In this document: positions 1-10,906 of the stretch, in pieces
Numbering within the stretch: the stretch's first letter is position 1
Layout: every line of letters starts with the position of its first letter
Assembly (NCBI RefSeq): GCF_905147045.1
Contig: NC_065893.1
Span: 3,410,001-3,474,000 of the forward strand
DNA from: Nymphalis io
Taxonomy: Eukaryota; Arthropoda; Insecta; Lepidoptera; Nymphalidae
Length of the DNA: 64,000 nucleotides
Reading direction: 5' to 3'
The notes under the pieces: model-generated
Database searches by the model: none
Told to the model about the DNA's origin: nothing
Seen by the model: the letters and a program-made list of their open reading frames with translations, nothing else
Program-made: the position numbers and the translations under genes

Positions 1-144
1 GGCTGTGATTTTGTGATCTATTTAGATGTTTGTGTTATTTAACATGATTAGTATAAGTAATTTACATTTCATTAACGTAAACAATGCTTAATAAATGGAG
101 GGCTGTGATTTTGTGATCTAAATAACATGATTAGTATAAATAAT
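1..144. repeat. Imperfect direct repeat, two copies
   Basis: The motif GGCTGTGATTTTGTGATCTA occurs at 1-20 and again at 102-121. A second motif, AACATGATTAGTATAA, follows each at about 40 and 124. The intervening stretch is longer in the first copy. The pair lies on the downstream side of the Harbinger transposase exon, so it is probably intronic sequence inside that element. It may continue off the window edge. Confidence 0.7.
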
Positions 145-158
145 TGTTTTTTATTTAC

Positions 159-469
159 CTTAAAGTTACCGTTAACCTTTCTTCGGCTGTAATGGTGCAA
201 CGATAATTTGTAGTCTTTTTTGTTATATGTACTCTTAACAAATCTGTCAATTTCAAAAATTGCCAATATTCCATACGATAATACTCATAAAATTTTAGGC
301 TATCTCTCTTCAATTCCTCGAAAATGGTGTGAAACTCCCCATGGATTAGTCTGTTTTTCCAAATATGTTTTACCCATATTTGTTTCCGCTTGCGCTTACG
401 TTTCCTATGTTCTATTTCAAGTAATCTTGCTAACAAATATATTTCTTCGTCGGAGCTATCTAAATCCAT
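159..469 (-). pseudogene. PIF/Harbinger transposase, N-terminal exon
   Basis: The exon encodes about 103 residues beginning MDLDSSDEEIYLLARLLEIE. A basic run (KRKRKRK) follows, then the family pattern of GEFHTIFEEL, FYEYYRM and TTNYRCTITAEERLTVTLR. This matches the N-terminal part of insect HARBI1-like transposases, nucleases that cut and join at TWA sites. I chose the Met at 469 because the upstream extension to 664 reads through GC-rich terminal-repeat DNA. The open frame stops just after a possible splice donor (G|GTAAAT at 158), so the catalytic DDE part would lie on further exons to the left. No stops interrupt this exon, but the element cannot be shown to be complete. Confidence 0.7.
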
Positions 470-769
470 GTTTCGAAAAGCACACGTTAACACACCGAAA
501 ACAAAACTTAGACTGCGCGGAATACTGGCACTGCCTTTGTAGTGTATCCACCCGACTCCGAGCGCATCCGACCGGCTCCGAGCACATCCAACCGCACCCG
601 CTTTCAGATCTCTTCCAGCCGGTCGATGTGAAATAGTTGGCGGCTCCGCTCCGGCCAATTCCAAGCGTATACGACCCGGTCTGTGTGAAAAGAAAAAAGC
701 AGGCCGATGCTCTCCGAGCCGGTCTGTGTGAACGGACCCTTAGTCTCTTCCTGGTTTTGGTAGGTTTGG

Positions 770-821
770 TAGGACGGATGGATGAATTAAGCTTTAAAGC
801 TTAATTCATCCATCCGTCCTA
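770..821. repeat. Perfect 52-bp palindrome
   Basis: Arms 770-795 and 796-821 are exact reverse complements of 26 nt with no spacer, meeting at GCTTT|AAAGC. The right arm reads in frame into the LINE reverse transcriptase that follows (SSIRPISLLS). The left arm is therefore an inverted copy of LINE sequence placed at its 5' boundary. Confidence 0.95.
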
Positions 822-3140
822 TATCTTTGTTATCTTGCTTATGTAAAATCTTTCATTCTATCCTTAACAAACGATTAGAATGGTATTTCGAAAAAAATAA
901 TATGTTCTCGAGCGATACGATAGGTTTTCGAAAAACTAGATCTTGTCACGATAATTTAAGTAATCTAGTTACTCATATACAGATGGGTTTTGCTAGAAAG
1001 GATATATTCCTTTCTAGCATGCTTCCCCTATCTATCCCTTGCATGTTTCGTCGATATAAATAATGCTTACAGTAATGTGAACATTTCAGTCCTTTTAAAC
1101 ATTCTAAATAGATTTGGTGTGGGCAGTAAAATTTGCAACTGTCTTTGGAACTTTCTGAGGGACCGTTGGCTTAATATTCGTGGTAAAGACCTTAAATAAG
1201 GGAGATCTACTTGTTTAGGTTTGGCACAAGGTGATCCATTATTATTTAATATAGCTACGATTCATGTTTATTGTGATGTTTATGATGATTCTGTTAACAT
1301 CTCACAGTTCGCTGATGATTATGTGATATATGTTTCAAATAAAAATATCGCATATGTACAAATGCAATTACAAAAAGCATTACATATATTTAATGAACAA
1401 ATATATAAGATAGGTCTTGATATTTCTTCGAACAAAACTAAAGTATGTCTATTTTCGAAAGGTCGAAAACCAAAAGGAAATCCTATTAAAAGTTAATAAC
1501 TGTACAATATCTCATCTATCTCGAATCTGTGAAATATCTTGGGATGTGGTTGGATCGTTCATTACGCTGGGGTAAACATATAAATGAAACGGTACATAAA
1601 GCTTCGAAATGTCTTAACGTTTTTAAGGTATTAGCTGGATCGGGTTGGGGTGTTCACCCAAAACATTTAAGACGTATATATACTTCTTTAATACGAAGTA
1701 GAATTGATTCCGCCTATTTTTATATGCCAATGCTGCTAATAGAAATCTAAATAAGTTAGATATTATTCAAAATCAAGCAATGAGAATTATAGGGGGCTTC
1801 AATTAAGCTACACCTATCCACGTCATCGAGAGTGAACTTTGTTTGCAACCTTTGTTTATCCGTAGACGTTACTTAGCTGGAAAATTTGGGCTCAAATCTA
1901 AATCCTTAAAAAGTAATAAAGTCGTAGAGTTGCTTTCCAACATATCTAACTCGAATGAAAGTCTTAGTTATTGGGAAAATAAACGGAAACCCTTACTGAT
2001 CACAAACCATGCAGAATTACAATCGATCACCATTCAACGTAGCAAGCAGTTAGACATGTTCTCCTTAAAAATTTGGGTTAGCAATATTGATATAAATAGC
2101 GTTGTTAAATGTAACCTTATGCCATTAAAATATTCAAAAAATAAATATAGCTTAATAGAAATTAAAACATTAGTTAACCAGTTTATTAACAATACATACA
2201 AAAATCATTATCAAATATTTACAGACGGATCAAAAGATAAAAACGCTTCAGGTGGAGCCTTATATGATGCGCAAACTAAAAATCATTTGAAATTTCAACT
2301 TAGTAAATACCATTGTATTATGTTCATAGAATGACAAGCAATTTCGGAGGCACTGTCATATATTAAATCTATTGAATCTTAGAATTTCGTAATTTTAACA
2401 GACTCCAAGAGTGCTCTTCAGCATTTGACAAAATGCACCACCAGCTATCGGGGTACTTCAATAGCCTACACTATCCTAAATCAAATTGATAAATTAAATA
2501 AAACCACAAAATCTGTGTCTCTTTAGTGGATACCATCACACGTTGAAATAACTGGGAATGAGATAGCGGACCACCTGGCAAAACAAGCTAGTGTCGATGG
2601 TATAACAATACCTGTGGACCCATATTTCTCTGATCTTATTTGGATGTATAAATAAAAATGTAGGTTCTGGTGGAAAGAATATTTTGATGAACGTTCGAAA
2701 GAAAAGGTCATATGGTATAAAACAATGCAACCACAACCTTGGAATGAGCCATGGATAGACAAATGTGACCTTAGTCGTCAAGACCTCATTACGGCTTTGA
2801 GACTTCGTTCCGGACACCTTTCATTAAACTCATTTGCGTATTTACTTAAAAAAGTAACAACTGCCAATTGTAGCGAATGTGGTGTAACTGAAGACATATA
2901 TCATATATTACTGGAATGTGTTCGGAGCGAGTCACTTAGGCAGAATGTTAATCAGTATTTTAAAACTACGTTAACTATTGATAAATGTATAACTTTTGTG
3001 GCATTTCCTAACAGCAATGAGGCGAAAATATTACACAAATTAACTAACAAATGTCTACGATTAAGGAAATAAGTGTATTGTATAACTCACAGAGCGTGAT
3101 AGTCACAAATGGTGACTTAGCTCTTATATATAAAAAAACA
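796..3140 (+). pseudogene. Degenerate RNase-H-bearing LINE (non-LTR retrotransposon)
   Basis: Several frames in order carry recognisable LINE ORF2 pieces. These are the reverse transcriptase start (RPISLLSCLCKIFHS, about 815), CFVDINNAYSNV (about 1046), LAQGDPLLFN (about 1218), the catalytic FADDYV (about 1309), KYLGMWLDRSLRWGKHI (about 1532), an RNase H start FTDGSK (about 2218), the RNase H end WIPSHVEITGNEIADHLA (about 2527), and a C-terminal CSECGVTEDIYHILLEC zinc-knuckle-like motif (about 2870). Stops and frameshifts separate nearly every block, so it is dead. RNase H after the RT domain suggests the I/R1/LOA group rather than Jockey. The ORF1 and endonuclease parts are missing. An A-rich run near 3130 may mark the 3' end. 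Confidence 0.85.
991..1019. repeat. Hairpin, 12-bp arms
   Basis: Arms 991-1002 (TGCTAGAAAGGA) and 1008-1019 are exact inverted copies with a 5-nt loop. The hairpin coincides with a frameshift in the LINE reverse transcriptase frame. Confidence 0.85.
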
Positions 3141-4533
3141 GACAAATTGAATTACTGCTAAATATTTTTGAAATATAGTTTAGTATTTTACACAACTTGA
3201 GATGATTTATTTTACACAAACAATATAAACAAACATAGTCTGTTCAAAGGTGGCGCTGCTAACAGAATTCAAATGGAATTAAGTTTTATTTATTGCATTA
3301 AATAAATAAATTTGATTAAGAATAATGATATTATTTCTAAAGGATTTTATTTTTAATATTGTCAAAGTAATTTAAACCCTTTAACAATAAATTAAACATC
3401 AAAATGTCTTTAAAGTTTCAATCAATCAAAAGAGTTTACTATAAATTAAATATTGTTATAATTGCTTGATAAATAATGGTCATTGATTTGGTTTTTTTTT
3501 TCTTTCGATAGTTTTTTTGACACTGAGCATCAGCATTTCATCTCATGGTTATACTATCATTTCTCTGATAATACTGCCAATAGTAAAGACTCGAATCATG
3601 TGTATATTGAATGTATGTAATGTATGTATACTTGAATTGATTTACATTATTTATTAACTTAATTTTTAAGATTGCATTATTTACACTTGCTACAATTACG
3701 GTTTCTTGACTTTCCTCCATAAAATTGCGATGAAGACACGATATAAGTCCCGTGTAAATTAAAACAATAAAAAAAATACGGTTGGGGAAGAAGAGACCCG
3801 GGGAGGAACGAAGTCCTTTGCGATATTTTTTCGGTTGCGAATGGACTTCAGGAACAGCCTTGCTACTGGATACGTGCCGATGAGCGAAGCGTTCAATGGT
3901 AACATGCTCACACGCAAATTTTCGTTATCTTGTTGGATTTGTTCGTCTGTTCTTTCTGCTCTATTATTACGCATGCTTGATGCTTTATTAGTTCGACGGG
4001 CCCCAATGGGCCCCCTTGCGTCTTGCTGGCATTTCACTATAACACACACACTCAAATAGACCAAATTATTGTATTTACTGATAAAAACGGTATACCGATA
4101 ATGTATTTCATCTTTTAGGATTTTACCAACCTTTTCAATATCATAAAACATGTTTATATTTCTTATCAAATAAATAAATCGTTAAATATTTTGCAAATTT
4201 TTAAATGTCAAAATGATGCGACACTTTTCTTGAATGACTTAGGCGAAATATCGATGAGGTTCACTATAAGTAATTATTATGATATTGTTCATACAAAAAT
4301 ACTCAAACAAAAACAACAAAAACTTAATGATATCATTAATAAACTACTGTTTTAAAACATTTTTCGTTAAATTTAAAATGCGTACTCATGATTCCTTAAT
4401 GCCTAAAAATGTTAATTGATTGTGTTAATTTAAACGTTATCGTGTAACTTCCAAACGCATTGACCGCCTTGAACTTGAATTGATATGACAGAGACAAAAT
4501 ATCGTATTATAAATAAATTATTTATTAGTTGAG
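3141..4533. other. Gene-free stretch
   Basis: AT-rich DNA with no supported gene. An open frame on minus at 3759-4169 has no recognisable domain and is treated as chance. Confidence 0.6.
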
Positions 4534-4745
4534 AGCGGAGTCGAACCGAGATGACTTAATGGTTGAACATGTGAACTGAAGTTTGCGAATTCAAACTCGG
4601 GCAAGTATCACTAATGATAAGTTCTTATATGCTTATGGTGGATAAAGGTTTAGCAATTTTTGTCACTACAACTCTATCCACCATACAATGCAGGTTGCAT
4701 TGGAGCAGCGTAGCTTGACAGTCGATCTAGTATTTGTTGATTTCC
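4534..4745 (+). repeat. Degenerate tRNA-derived SINE (family B)
   Basis: A B-box-like segment (GAATTCAAACTCGGGCAAG, about 4588) is followed by family-B body pieces, including TTGGAGCAGCGT near 4700. It is heavily diverged. Confidence 0.5.
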
Positions 4746-5244
4746 AAGCAGGATATGCATTAATTTTATTGTATTTTATTCAATCATTTCAATCAAAACC
4801 GGTGGTAGCCTTCTATGAAATTCAATATGTAACATGACGATTAAATAGTGCCCTAATTCTACTTGAATAGAGAATTATTTGATTTTATTTGACTCAAGTA
4901 AAAGAAAATCAAGTCAGATCGAAGCGGTCATCATAACGAGATGTCATTCGGCAACGAAAGACAGTGTGCAAATTGCATTGACAAACTAAGCAAATATTCG
5001 TGTAAATCGATAAATAGGAGGATTGTGTGTCCTGCAAACGATTACATTAACAGAAATAATGTGGAATAAAAGTCTGCAGAAGCTTTCGGACTATTCGTCA
5101 AGTTGAATAATATTTTAATCGACCCCTTACTCGTTTACTTAAACACAACTCAGAGAGAAACGGTCCAGTGACTGTAACACAACCTTAAACGAAAGTTTCG
5201 AGTTTTACCGAAGAGTTTACCTGAACAAGAACTTCAGAGTTTGC

Positions 5245-5415
5245 ATGTACTTAATTCATGTTTATAATACATATCGTGGCCGGTGAAAAAAAAGTACATC
5301 GTGAGGAGACCAGCATGGTCGAGGACGAAAATCTGCCACATGTGGAATAAGCTCAAAGCCATCTCCTCCAAAGGAGAGATTGCCTTAGACCTATGAGAAA
5401 TTTACAAGCTGACAC
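5245..5415 (+). repeat. Degenerate family B SINE, body
   Basis: Order of motifs matches family B: a TTCATGTTTATAATACAT-like segment, CATCGTGAGGAGACC, TCTGCCACATGTGGAATAAG, then CTCCAAAGGAGAG, a rising match to the better copy at 42018-42328. The tRNA-like head is missing. The stretch from here to 6169 holds no recognised feature. Confidence 0.55.
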
Positions 5416-6107
5416 CTTTTACACCAAAAAATATTATTCACTTCATCTACACGCGCATTGAGCCCCTTATTCTTACGACATACTTATATTAGTAAAAATA
5501 CTGTACTCCCATTAAATATTACTAAAATTATATTTACTATCGATGAATAATTCAAAACCGAATGTTAAACATTTACGATCTTGATTTTTTCATAGGCCAC
5601 TAATTAAGCCATCATATAATGCGAAAGACCTGATAATGTTTATCACTGGTTGACATTTAAGAAATGCAAACTAAAGTTTTATCTATATCGTAATAATGAT
5701 TAAATTTTAAAGAGATATATTATGTAAAAAACAACTTAAACATATAATATCACAGAAAACCTTCTTCTGTCCGTCGATCTATCCATTCACTAAAGTGGAT
5801 TCACTGCCAACTACCAAACTCTGTGCTGCTACTAAGATTTTTTCATACATATTCCGAACAATTCCTTATTGGCCGACGGTCTTTAAATCAATAATCACTA
5901 CATTTTGCAGCCTCATAAGCTACCCTTTTCTAGTAAACCAACGAGGTTTACTAGAGTAGGGTAGTAGATTATTGTCTAGTTTTTACAAGTACATAACAAT
6001 AATTTGAAATACAAAAATATCATTATTAACGAATATTATAACCATGTTCTCTTCATAACCATGACATCGAGGAAAAATAATAAGGCATTAGTTAATATTT
6101 AATTTAT

Positions 6108-6113
6108 CAACCT
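6108..6113 (-). terminator. Candidate poly(A) signal of the cuticular protein gene
   Basis: ATTAAA on the minus strand, about 57 nt after the stop codon. This is the nearest signal-like hexamer and is only a candidate. Confidence 0.35.
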
Positions 6114-6169
6114 ATATTTATAACTTTGAAACAAAAAAGACTTTTCTGAAAGATAGAAATAGCAAAATA

Positions 6170-8177
6170 TTAATTGGGCAAGTGTGCACCACTAGGTAAG
6201 AAACCACGCTCATCGGCGGTGTAGTCTACTCGATAGGTGACACCATCAGGGCCCACATATTCGAAGAAACCCTTAGCTCTCATACCACTGCTGGTATTGT
6301 CGATTTGCTCAATTTTTCCGGCTTCCTCGGCGAGGATTTTGTTCTCAGTCTCATAAAGGTAGTGATAGCCTTCTGGAAGAACATCGCTCTCCCAACGGAT
6401 GATACCGTATTTGTAATCATATGTATCAGGATTGTATTTCGTAACAATAGGTGCTGGGACGATTGGAACATATGTGGGTTTGGGCTTAACGTATAAAGGT
6501 GTAGAGCTGACAAATTTGATGGGTGCCGATGTTATGGGAGCAGCTGTAGTTATGGGTGCGCTTGTGGTTGTAGGTACTTCAATGGTCGTCGGGGCGCTAG
6601 TAGTCACAGGTGCGCTGGTAGTCACAGGTGCGCTGGTTGTCACAGGTGCGTTTGTGGTCACGGGTGCGTTCGCGGTAATTGGCTCACGATAAACCGCTCT
6701 AATTAAGACAAATAAATTAAGTTTTAGAAATCATTATTAAAACTTAAAAAGTACAATTTATATATATAAATGTCCGATCTATCGATTAATTTGATCGAAC
6801 TTACGCATTAGCACCAGTGTAGCCTTGACCATCGCTCTCGCCGGTATAGAATCCACCAGGAGCTCCATTGTCGAAAGAGCCAGTGTAGAAACCGCCAGCA
6901 CTTCCGCGGTCTCCACGATCACCACTAGAAAATAAATAACGTAATGTTAATTGACAATCCAATTTTGTTTTACTTCATCGATAACAATAAGATCATATAT
7001 TTCTTTTTTTTTTATTCCTTTGTCCAGTATATTAAATAATATTATCAATTAAAAAGATATAAACTTACTTATACAATCCAGAGTTGTCGGGATTGTAACG
7101 ACCAGATTTGTCGTATTTGCTAGGGTCGTATTTGCCAGGGTCGTAACGGCCAGAGTCATAGCGTCCAGCATCGTAGCGACCAGCGGAGGCAGCAGTAGCA
7201 GTAGGTCTAACATACCGGCCGGTGTAGTACCGGTAAGGGTCGTATGTTGTTATTATTGGCGAGGCTGTAGTGATGTATTGGAATACAGGCTTGGTCCTAA
7301 AAACGAAATGATTATTTAGTTAACATTTCACTTTTGATAAATTACCAAAAAAACTAAACTAAATAGAAAGCTTACACATCGGTTTCAGCTGCCAGGGCAA
7401 CCGCTACCAGACCAACGACCTGTAATACATTTATTTATAATAAAACTAACTAAAAAACACCCATAGGTACATTTCATATAAATATATATTTTGTATGATG
7501 TAACTAGCCTTTGTCTTGAAACTTTTTTTTTATTATTTCTTAGCAATGTTAATGTTAATTGCAAGAATCTACATTAATATTGTAAATGTCAAAGTAACAA
7601 AGTCCGTCTGTCTACTACACGGCTTTTCATGGCTATACCAATGAACCAATCTTGATGATATTAGGTATAAAACACCATTACTGCGTAGCGTAAAAAGATA
7701 GTAACTGCTAATACGGCCTGTATTGACCCCTAATACGTATCACTTAGGACTTAATTTACTATTAAAAAAATAACAATGTGAGTAACAATGAGAAAATTGT
7801 TACAAGAGAGATCGTTCATGAGTCTTCATGACTATCTTACAACTCTTCAAAGCTTGAACAGCAAGGAAGGGCATTGGTTATTTATTTCTACATAACACCT
7901 GCCCAATCCAATATATATATTAGTACAAGCTCTGTATAATGTTCAACATTAAAGTTAGCTAACATTCAAGAATGTATGTTCAAATCTTACTCATTATAAT
8001 AATATTTATAACTTTACTAATAGTACACAAACACTTTTTATGTCAATAAAATCGATACAGTACAAGGTATCAATCAATGCCAACACAAATCTTTAATAGC
8101 TACACATATATAAAACAAAATATTCATTTATATATTTTTAAATATTATATAACACGTACCATAAGTAGTGACCTCAT
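6170..8177 (-). CDS. RR-1-type cuticular protein, five exons, 312 aa
   Basis: This is a structural protein of the chitinous exoskeleton. Exons (minus, 5' to 3'): 8177-8160, 7419-7376, 7296-7069, 6924-6805 and 6698-6170, all GT..AG and in frame. Residues 1 to about 16 (MRSLLMVVGLVAVALA) form a signal peptide, split after codon 6 as is common in insect cuticle genes. Next come a Tyr-rich region with GRYD/GKYD repeats (exon 3), a Gly/Tyr segment with GGFYTG motifs (exon 4), a Thr-rich PVTTSA repeat (about 150-195), and at about 245-312 a Rebers-Riddiford domain. The domain shows GYHYLYETEN, EEAG, GFFEYVGPDGVTYRVDYTAD and ERGFLPSGAHLPN, which fits RR-1 (soft cuticle). Chitin binding is inferred from the family. 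The start is set by the signal peptide and the TATA box upstream. Confidence 0.93.
6594..6668 (-). repeat. Coding minisatellite, 18-bp unit
   Basis: About four copies of an 18-bp unit (GTCACAGGTGCGCTGGTA on plus) encode the PVTTSA hexapeptide array of the cuticular protein. The units stay in frame, so copy-number change would lengthen or shorten the protein by six residues at a time. Confidence 0.85.
7560..7710. repeat. Interspersed repeat remnant in cuticular gene intron 1
   Basis: The segment AAGTCCGTCTGTCTACTACACG, then CCAATGAACCAATCTTGATGATATT (given here as separate motifs at about 7600 and 7640), resembles a lepidopteran repeat that contains 'GTCTGT..ACGCTTTCACG' and 'CTGAACCGATTTTGATGAAA'. 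Similar remnants lie near 13070, 19140 and 23650. The class was not determined. Confidence 0.35.
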
Positions 8178-8236
8178 TGTGTGTAGATCCTTAACAGCTT
8201 ATTGCTTTTAATGTAAATTATTTAAAGATGAGCGCC

Positions 8237-8244
8237 TATATATA
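8237..8244 (-). promoter_or_regulatory. TATA box of the cuticular protein gene
   Basis: TATATATA on the minus strand, about 60 nt upstream of the start codon at 8177. This leaves room for a short 5' leader. TATA promoters are usual for insect cuticle genes. Confidence 0.65.
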
Positions 8245-8372
8245 CCATTTTCATCTTAATTTTAATTAAAAACACTTCTGATCTATTTTTTAATATAATA
8301 TTTAACATACCCTGACATTATTAATGTGAACTCTGGCATTTTCTGTCAACTTTATTTCAATTGTTAAATATA

Positions 8373-8521
8373 TTTTTTATAGAATAAGTAGGCGGACGAG
8401 CATATGGGCCAACTGATACTAAGTGGTCACCAACGCCCACAGACATTGGCATTGTAAGAAATGTTAACCATCGCTGAAGGCGCCAATGCGCCACCAACAT
8501 TGGGAACTAAGATGTTATGTC
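8373..8521 (+). mobile_element. SINE-like family A copy 1, left half (split)
   Basis: Starts at a T-run followed by ATAGAATAAGTAGGCGGACG and runs to GGGAACTAAGATGTTATGTC. The family sequence resumes at 11338 after the Tc1/mariner element. The left end lies only about 130 bp from the TATA box of the cuticular gene. Orientation is given with the T-run first, so a retroposon poly-A tail would lie on the minus strand. Confidence 0.9.
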
Positions 8522-8774
8522 CAGTCAGCGTCAAATAATTAGAGACGCTCAGAGTATTCAAATAAATAGACGCAACCAAAAAGTCAATAATATCGGTACA
8601 AACAAAGTTCCTTTATTGTTGTCAACAATATACTCGCTCAAAAGGTCGCGACGCTTAAAATGTCATATAGATCGTTTCAGTCAAAACGCCATAAATATGG
8701 TTACAGTCATCTCGTCAATGGTATCCAAGCATTCTGAGTGTTCAAAAATACGGAACACATTAGAAAAATTAACT
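8522..8774 (+). repeat. Left terminal inverted repeat of the Tc1/mariner-type element
   Basis: Reverse complement of 11085-11337 with about six substitutions and no visible indel, roughly 97-98% identical by eye. Confidence 0.92.
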
Positions 8775-9035
8775 TTACTGCTATATATTTTAAATATAAT
8801 TTCTCACATCAAACAATAATAAAATATTTATGCATAAAATGAAAGGGATAGAAACAACTCCAATCCTTTTCATTTTAAGCACGAGGTCATAGATATGTGT
8901 TGTTTTTAAAAAAAATCGTGCATAGTCGTTTACGATACTTAAATCGCAAACCAGCCAAATCTATATGAGCACTTTAAACATCATAATATTTAATGGGGAT
9001 TGTTTAATATTAAAAAAATAGGGATATTTAAATTA

Positions 9036-9084
9036 TATGCGTAAATAGCATTTAATATTTAATATTAAATGCTATTTACGCATA
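9036..9084. repeat. Perfect hairpin, 24-bp arms, 1-nt loop
   Basis: Arms 9036-9059 and 9061-9084 are exact reverse complements around one T. The centre is TTAATATT-T-AATATTAA. It lies inside the Tc1/mariner-type element between the left repeat and the transposase end. Confidence 0.95.
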
Positions 9085-9524
9085 GATTTCTGATAATTCT
9101 GGAATTGTTATTTTGCGAATATCTTCGAGAATCGTTTGTCTGTTGTGTTTTAACTGAATCGAAAAAATACTCTTGACGGAGTGTGAAATGGAGTTGGCTG
9201 GTTTGCGAATTAAAGCATTATTATATTGTAAGCAATAAACTGTTGACTGAAAATAGATATAAACCTCATTGATAATGAGATTTAGTGTATATATCTCGTA
9301 GAGCAAGAGTGCTTCTATATCATGTTCATGTCAAAAAAATAAATATTAGTTTTTATACTAAGACAAGTAGTCAATTTTACTTGTGTACCTAATTAAAATT
9401 AATAGATTTCATATCAACGACAAAAAGAGTACTTTCGATCAAATTACTTTCGAAGTACAAAACACTAAAAACTCTCGTCAGGTGTAAAAAAAACAATCAT
9501 TTTTAGCTCTAATTATTTATTTAA

Positions 9525-10906
9525 TTAAAATCGTGTATAGCCACCATCTGCTAGAATAATGTCAGAAAGACGTCTTCGCATTGATGTTACCGCATTGTAA
9601 CAAAAATTGTCTCCTCTCATGGACTCCCAAATTTCTTCTACGTGAGTTCTTAAATTTGCGGCGGTTCGTGCTCGCGTACTGTCCCATACCTGAACCATTT
9701 TGCCCCACAAATTTTCGATCGGGTTTAGGTCGGGGCTATGAGGCGGCATCGAAATTAACTCCAGGTCTCTATTACCTTCCAAGTAATTTTGAACAACTCT
9801 GGAGTTGTGCACGGAACTGTTGTCTTGGACAAACTTAATCCTTTCATCAGGAAAAAAAATTTTGGCTGTTGGGAGCGAAACGTTTTCGAGAATGTCTTTG
9901 TATCGGGGGCCATTCATTCTTCCTCCAACCTCTACTAGCTCTCCTGGTCCGTTTTGGTTCATCCATCCCCAAAATCCTAATGTGATTCGACCACTGCGAT
10001 TATAGAGAGGACATTTCTTTCATCATACCTTGTGTTCGATGTTCGGTATAGAGATAAGCGTCCCTGGGCAGACGAGCAAAAAACTTTCTCATCTACAAAA
10101 ATTACATTATCAAAATTGAAACTTAAATAATGTTGTGCAAATTGTAAACGCTGCGCTTTAAGCCTTGGTGTTAATATAGGCTTCTTGGCGGGAATGCGAT
10201 GGCGTAACCCATGTTCTCGTAGCCGTCGTCTTATTGTGCTCTGTGACGTGCCAAATTCCACAGATAAGCTCATGGAGTTTATAAAGCGATTAGTAATAGC
10301 ACGCTGCACTATATTTCTATCTTGATTTGCACTTGTTTGACGTGGACGACCAAACGAAACATGGTTTTGCAATACACCATCACTTTGCCATCTCTGGAGC
10401 CAACGGTATACGGTGTTTCTCTAAATATAAGAAAGAAGAAAAATCTTAAGAGATGCTAATAATTCGATATTTTTTTTTTTTTTTTATAGAATAGGAAGGT
10501 GGACGAGCATATGGGCCACCTGATGGTAAGTGGTCACCAAACGCTCTTAGACATTGGCATTGTAAGAAATGTCAACCATCGCTTATAGCCAATGCGCCAC
10601 CAACCTTGGGAACTAAGATTTTATGTCCCTTGTGCCTGCAATTACACTGGATCACTCACCCTTCAAACCGGAACACAACAATATCAAGTATTGCTGTTTT
10701 GCGGTAGAATATCTGATGAGTGGGTGGTACCTACCCAGACGAGCTTGCACAAAGCCCTACCACCAGTAACATGTGAGATATGTATCTCATAATGCGATAC
10801 TTACGGATATTCCTAGTTCATTTGAAATATCAGTTACGGAGACACCTTCCTTCTTTAAAAATACAATTTGATGTTTTGTGGAGTCACTAATGCGATATGT
10901 AGACAT
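9525..10906 (-). pseudogene. Tc1/mariner-type transposase with an intron, frameshifted
   Basis: Exon 1 is 10906-10805 (34 codons, MSTYRISDSTKH to DISNELGIS), ending at a strong GTAAGT donor. Exon 2 begins at 10420 after TATTTAG with RNTVYRWLQRW. Joined, they give a helix-turn-helix with the usual DISxxLGIS-xxTVxRW pattern, then a GRPRQTS linker. The catalytic core shows FVDEKVF (first Asp), VQDNSSVH (second Asp) and PHSPDLNPIENLWG (Glu). The spacing from second Asp to Glu is 35 residues. A one-base frameshift near 10000 separates the first Asp from the rest, so this copy is not functional. The intron (10804-10421) holds a family A SINE. An intron is unusual in this family and could be how the SINE was tolerated. 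Confidence 0.85.
10470..10768 (+). mobile_element. SINE-like family A copy 2, inside the transposase intron
   Basis: Near full-length copy: 17-nt T-run, ATAGAATAGGAAGGTGGACG, body, and the end CCCTACCACCAGTA. It is the innermost layer of the nested stack and is closer to the family consensus than copy 1. No clear target duplication was seen. Confidence 0.93.

Larger units (their letters stand above)
1..742 (-). mobile_element. PIF/Harbinger DNA transposon, one end
   Basis: Read on the minus strand, the element starts at 739 with GGGTCCGTTCACAC, a typical Harbinger terminus, and is flanked outside by TTA at 740-742, which fits the family's TWA target duplication. Just inside lies a GC-rich subterminal zone with three copies of a 12-bp motif (CCGGTCTGTGTG on plus at 719-730 and 676-687, and a variant at 619-630). 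These may be transposase binding sites. A transposase exon follows at 469-159. The other terminus was not found, so the element either runs off the left edge or is truncated. Confidence 0.75.

Noticed and set aside
155..664. Longer 169-codon version of the Harbinger frame
   Set aside because: The N-terminal 65 residues read through the GC-rich terminal region of the transposon; family proteins start near MDLDSSDEE.
3759..4169. 136-codon minus frame with RTDEQIQQDNENLR
   Set aside because: No domain, no supporting exon structure, and atypical composition along its length; probably chance.
10592..10771. A ~60-codon frame (MRHQPWELRF..HKALPPV) that recurs at 34341-34520 and 60312-60488
   Set aside because: It is simply the same frame of young family A SINE copies. 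Older copies lose it and no domain is recognisable, so recurrence reflects repeat identity and not a conserved gene.
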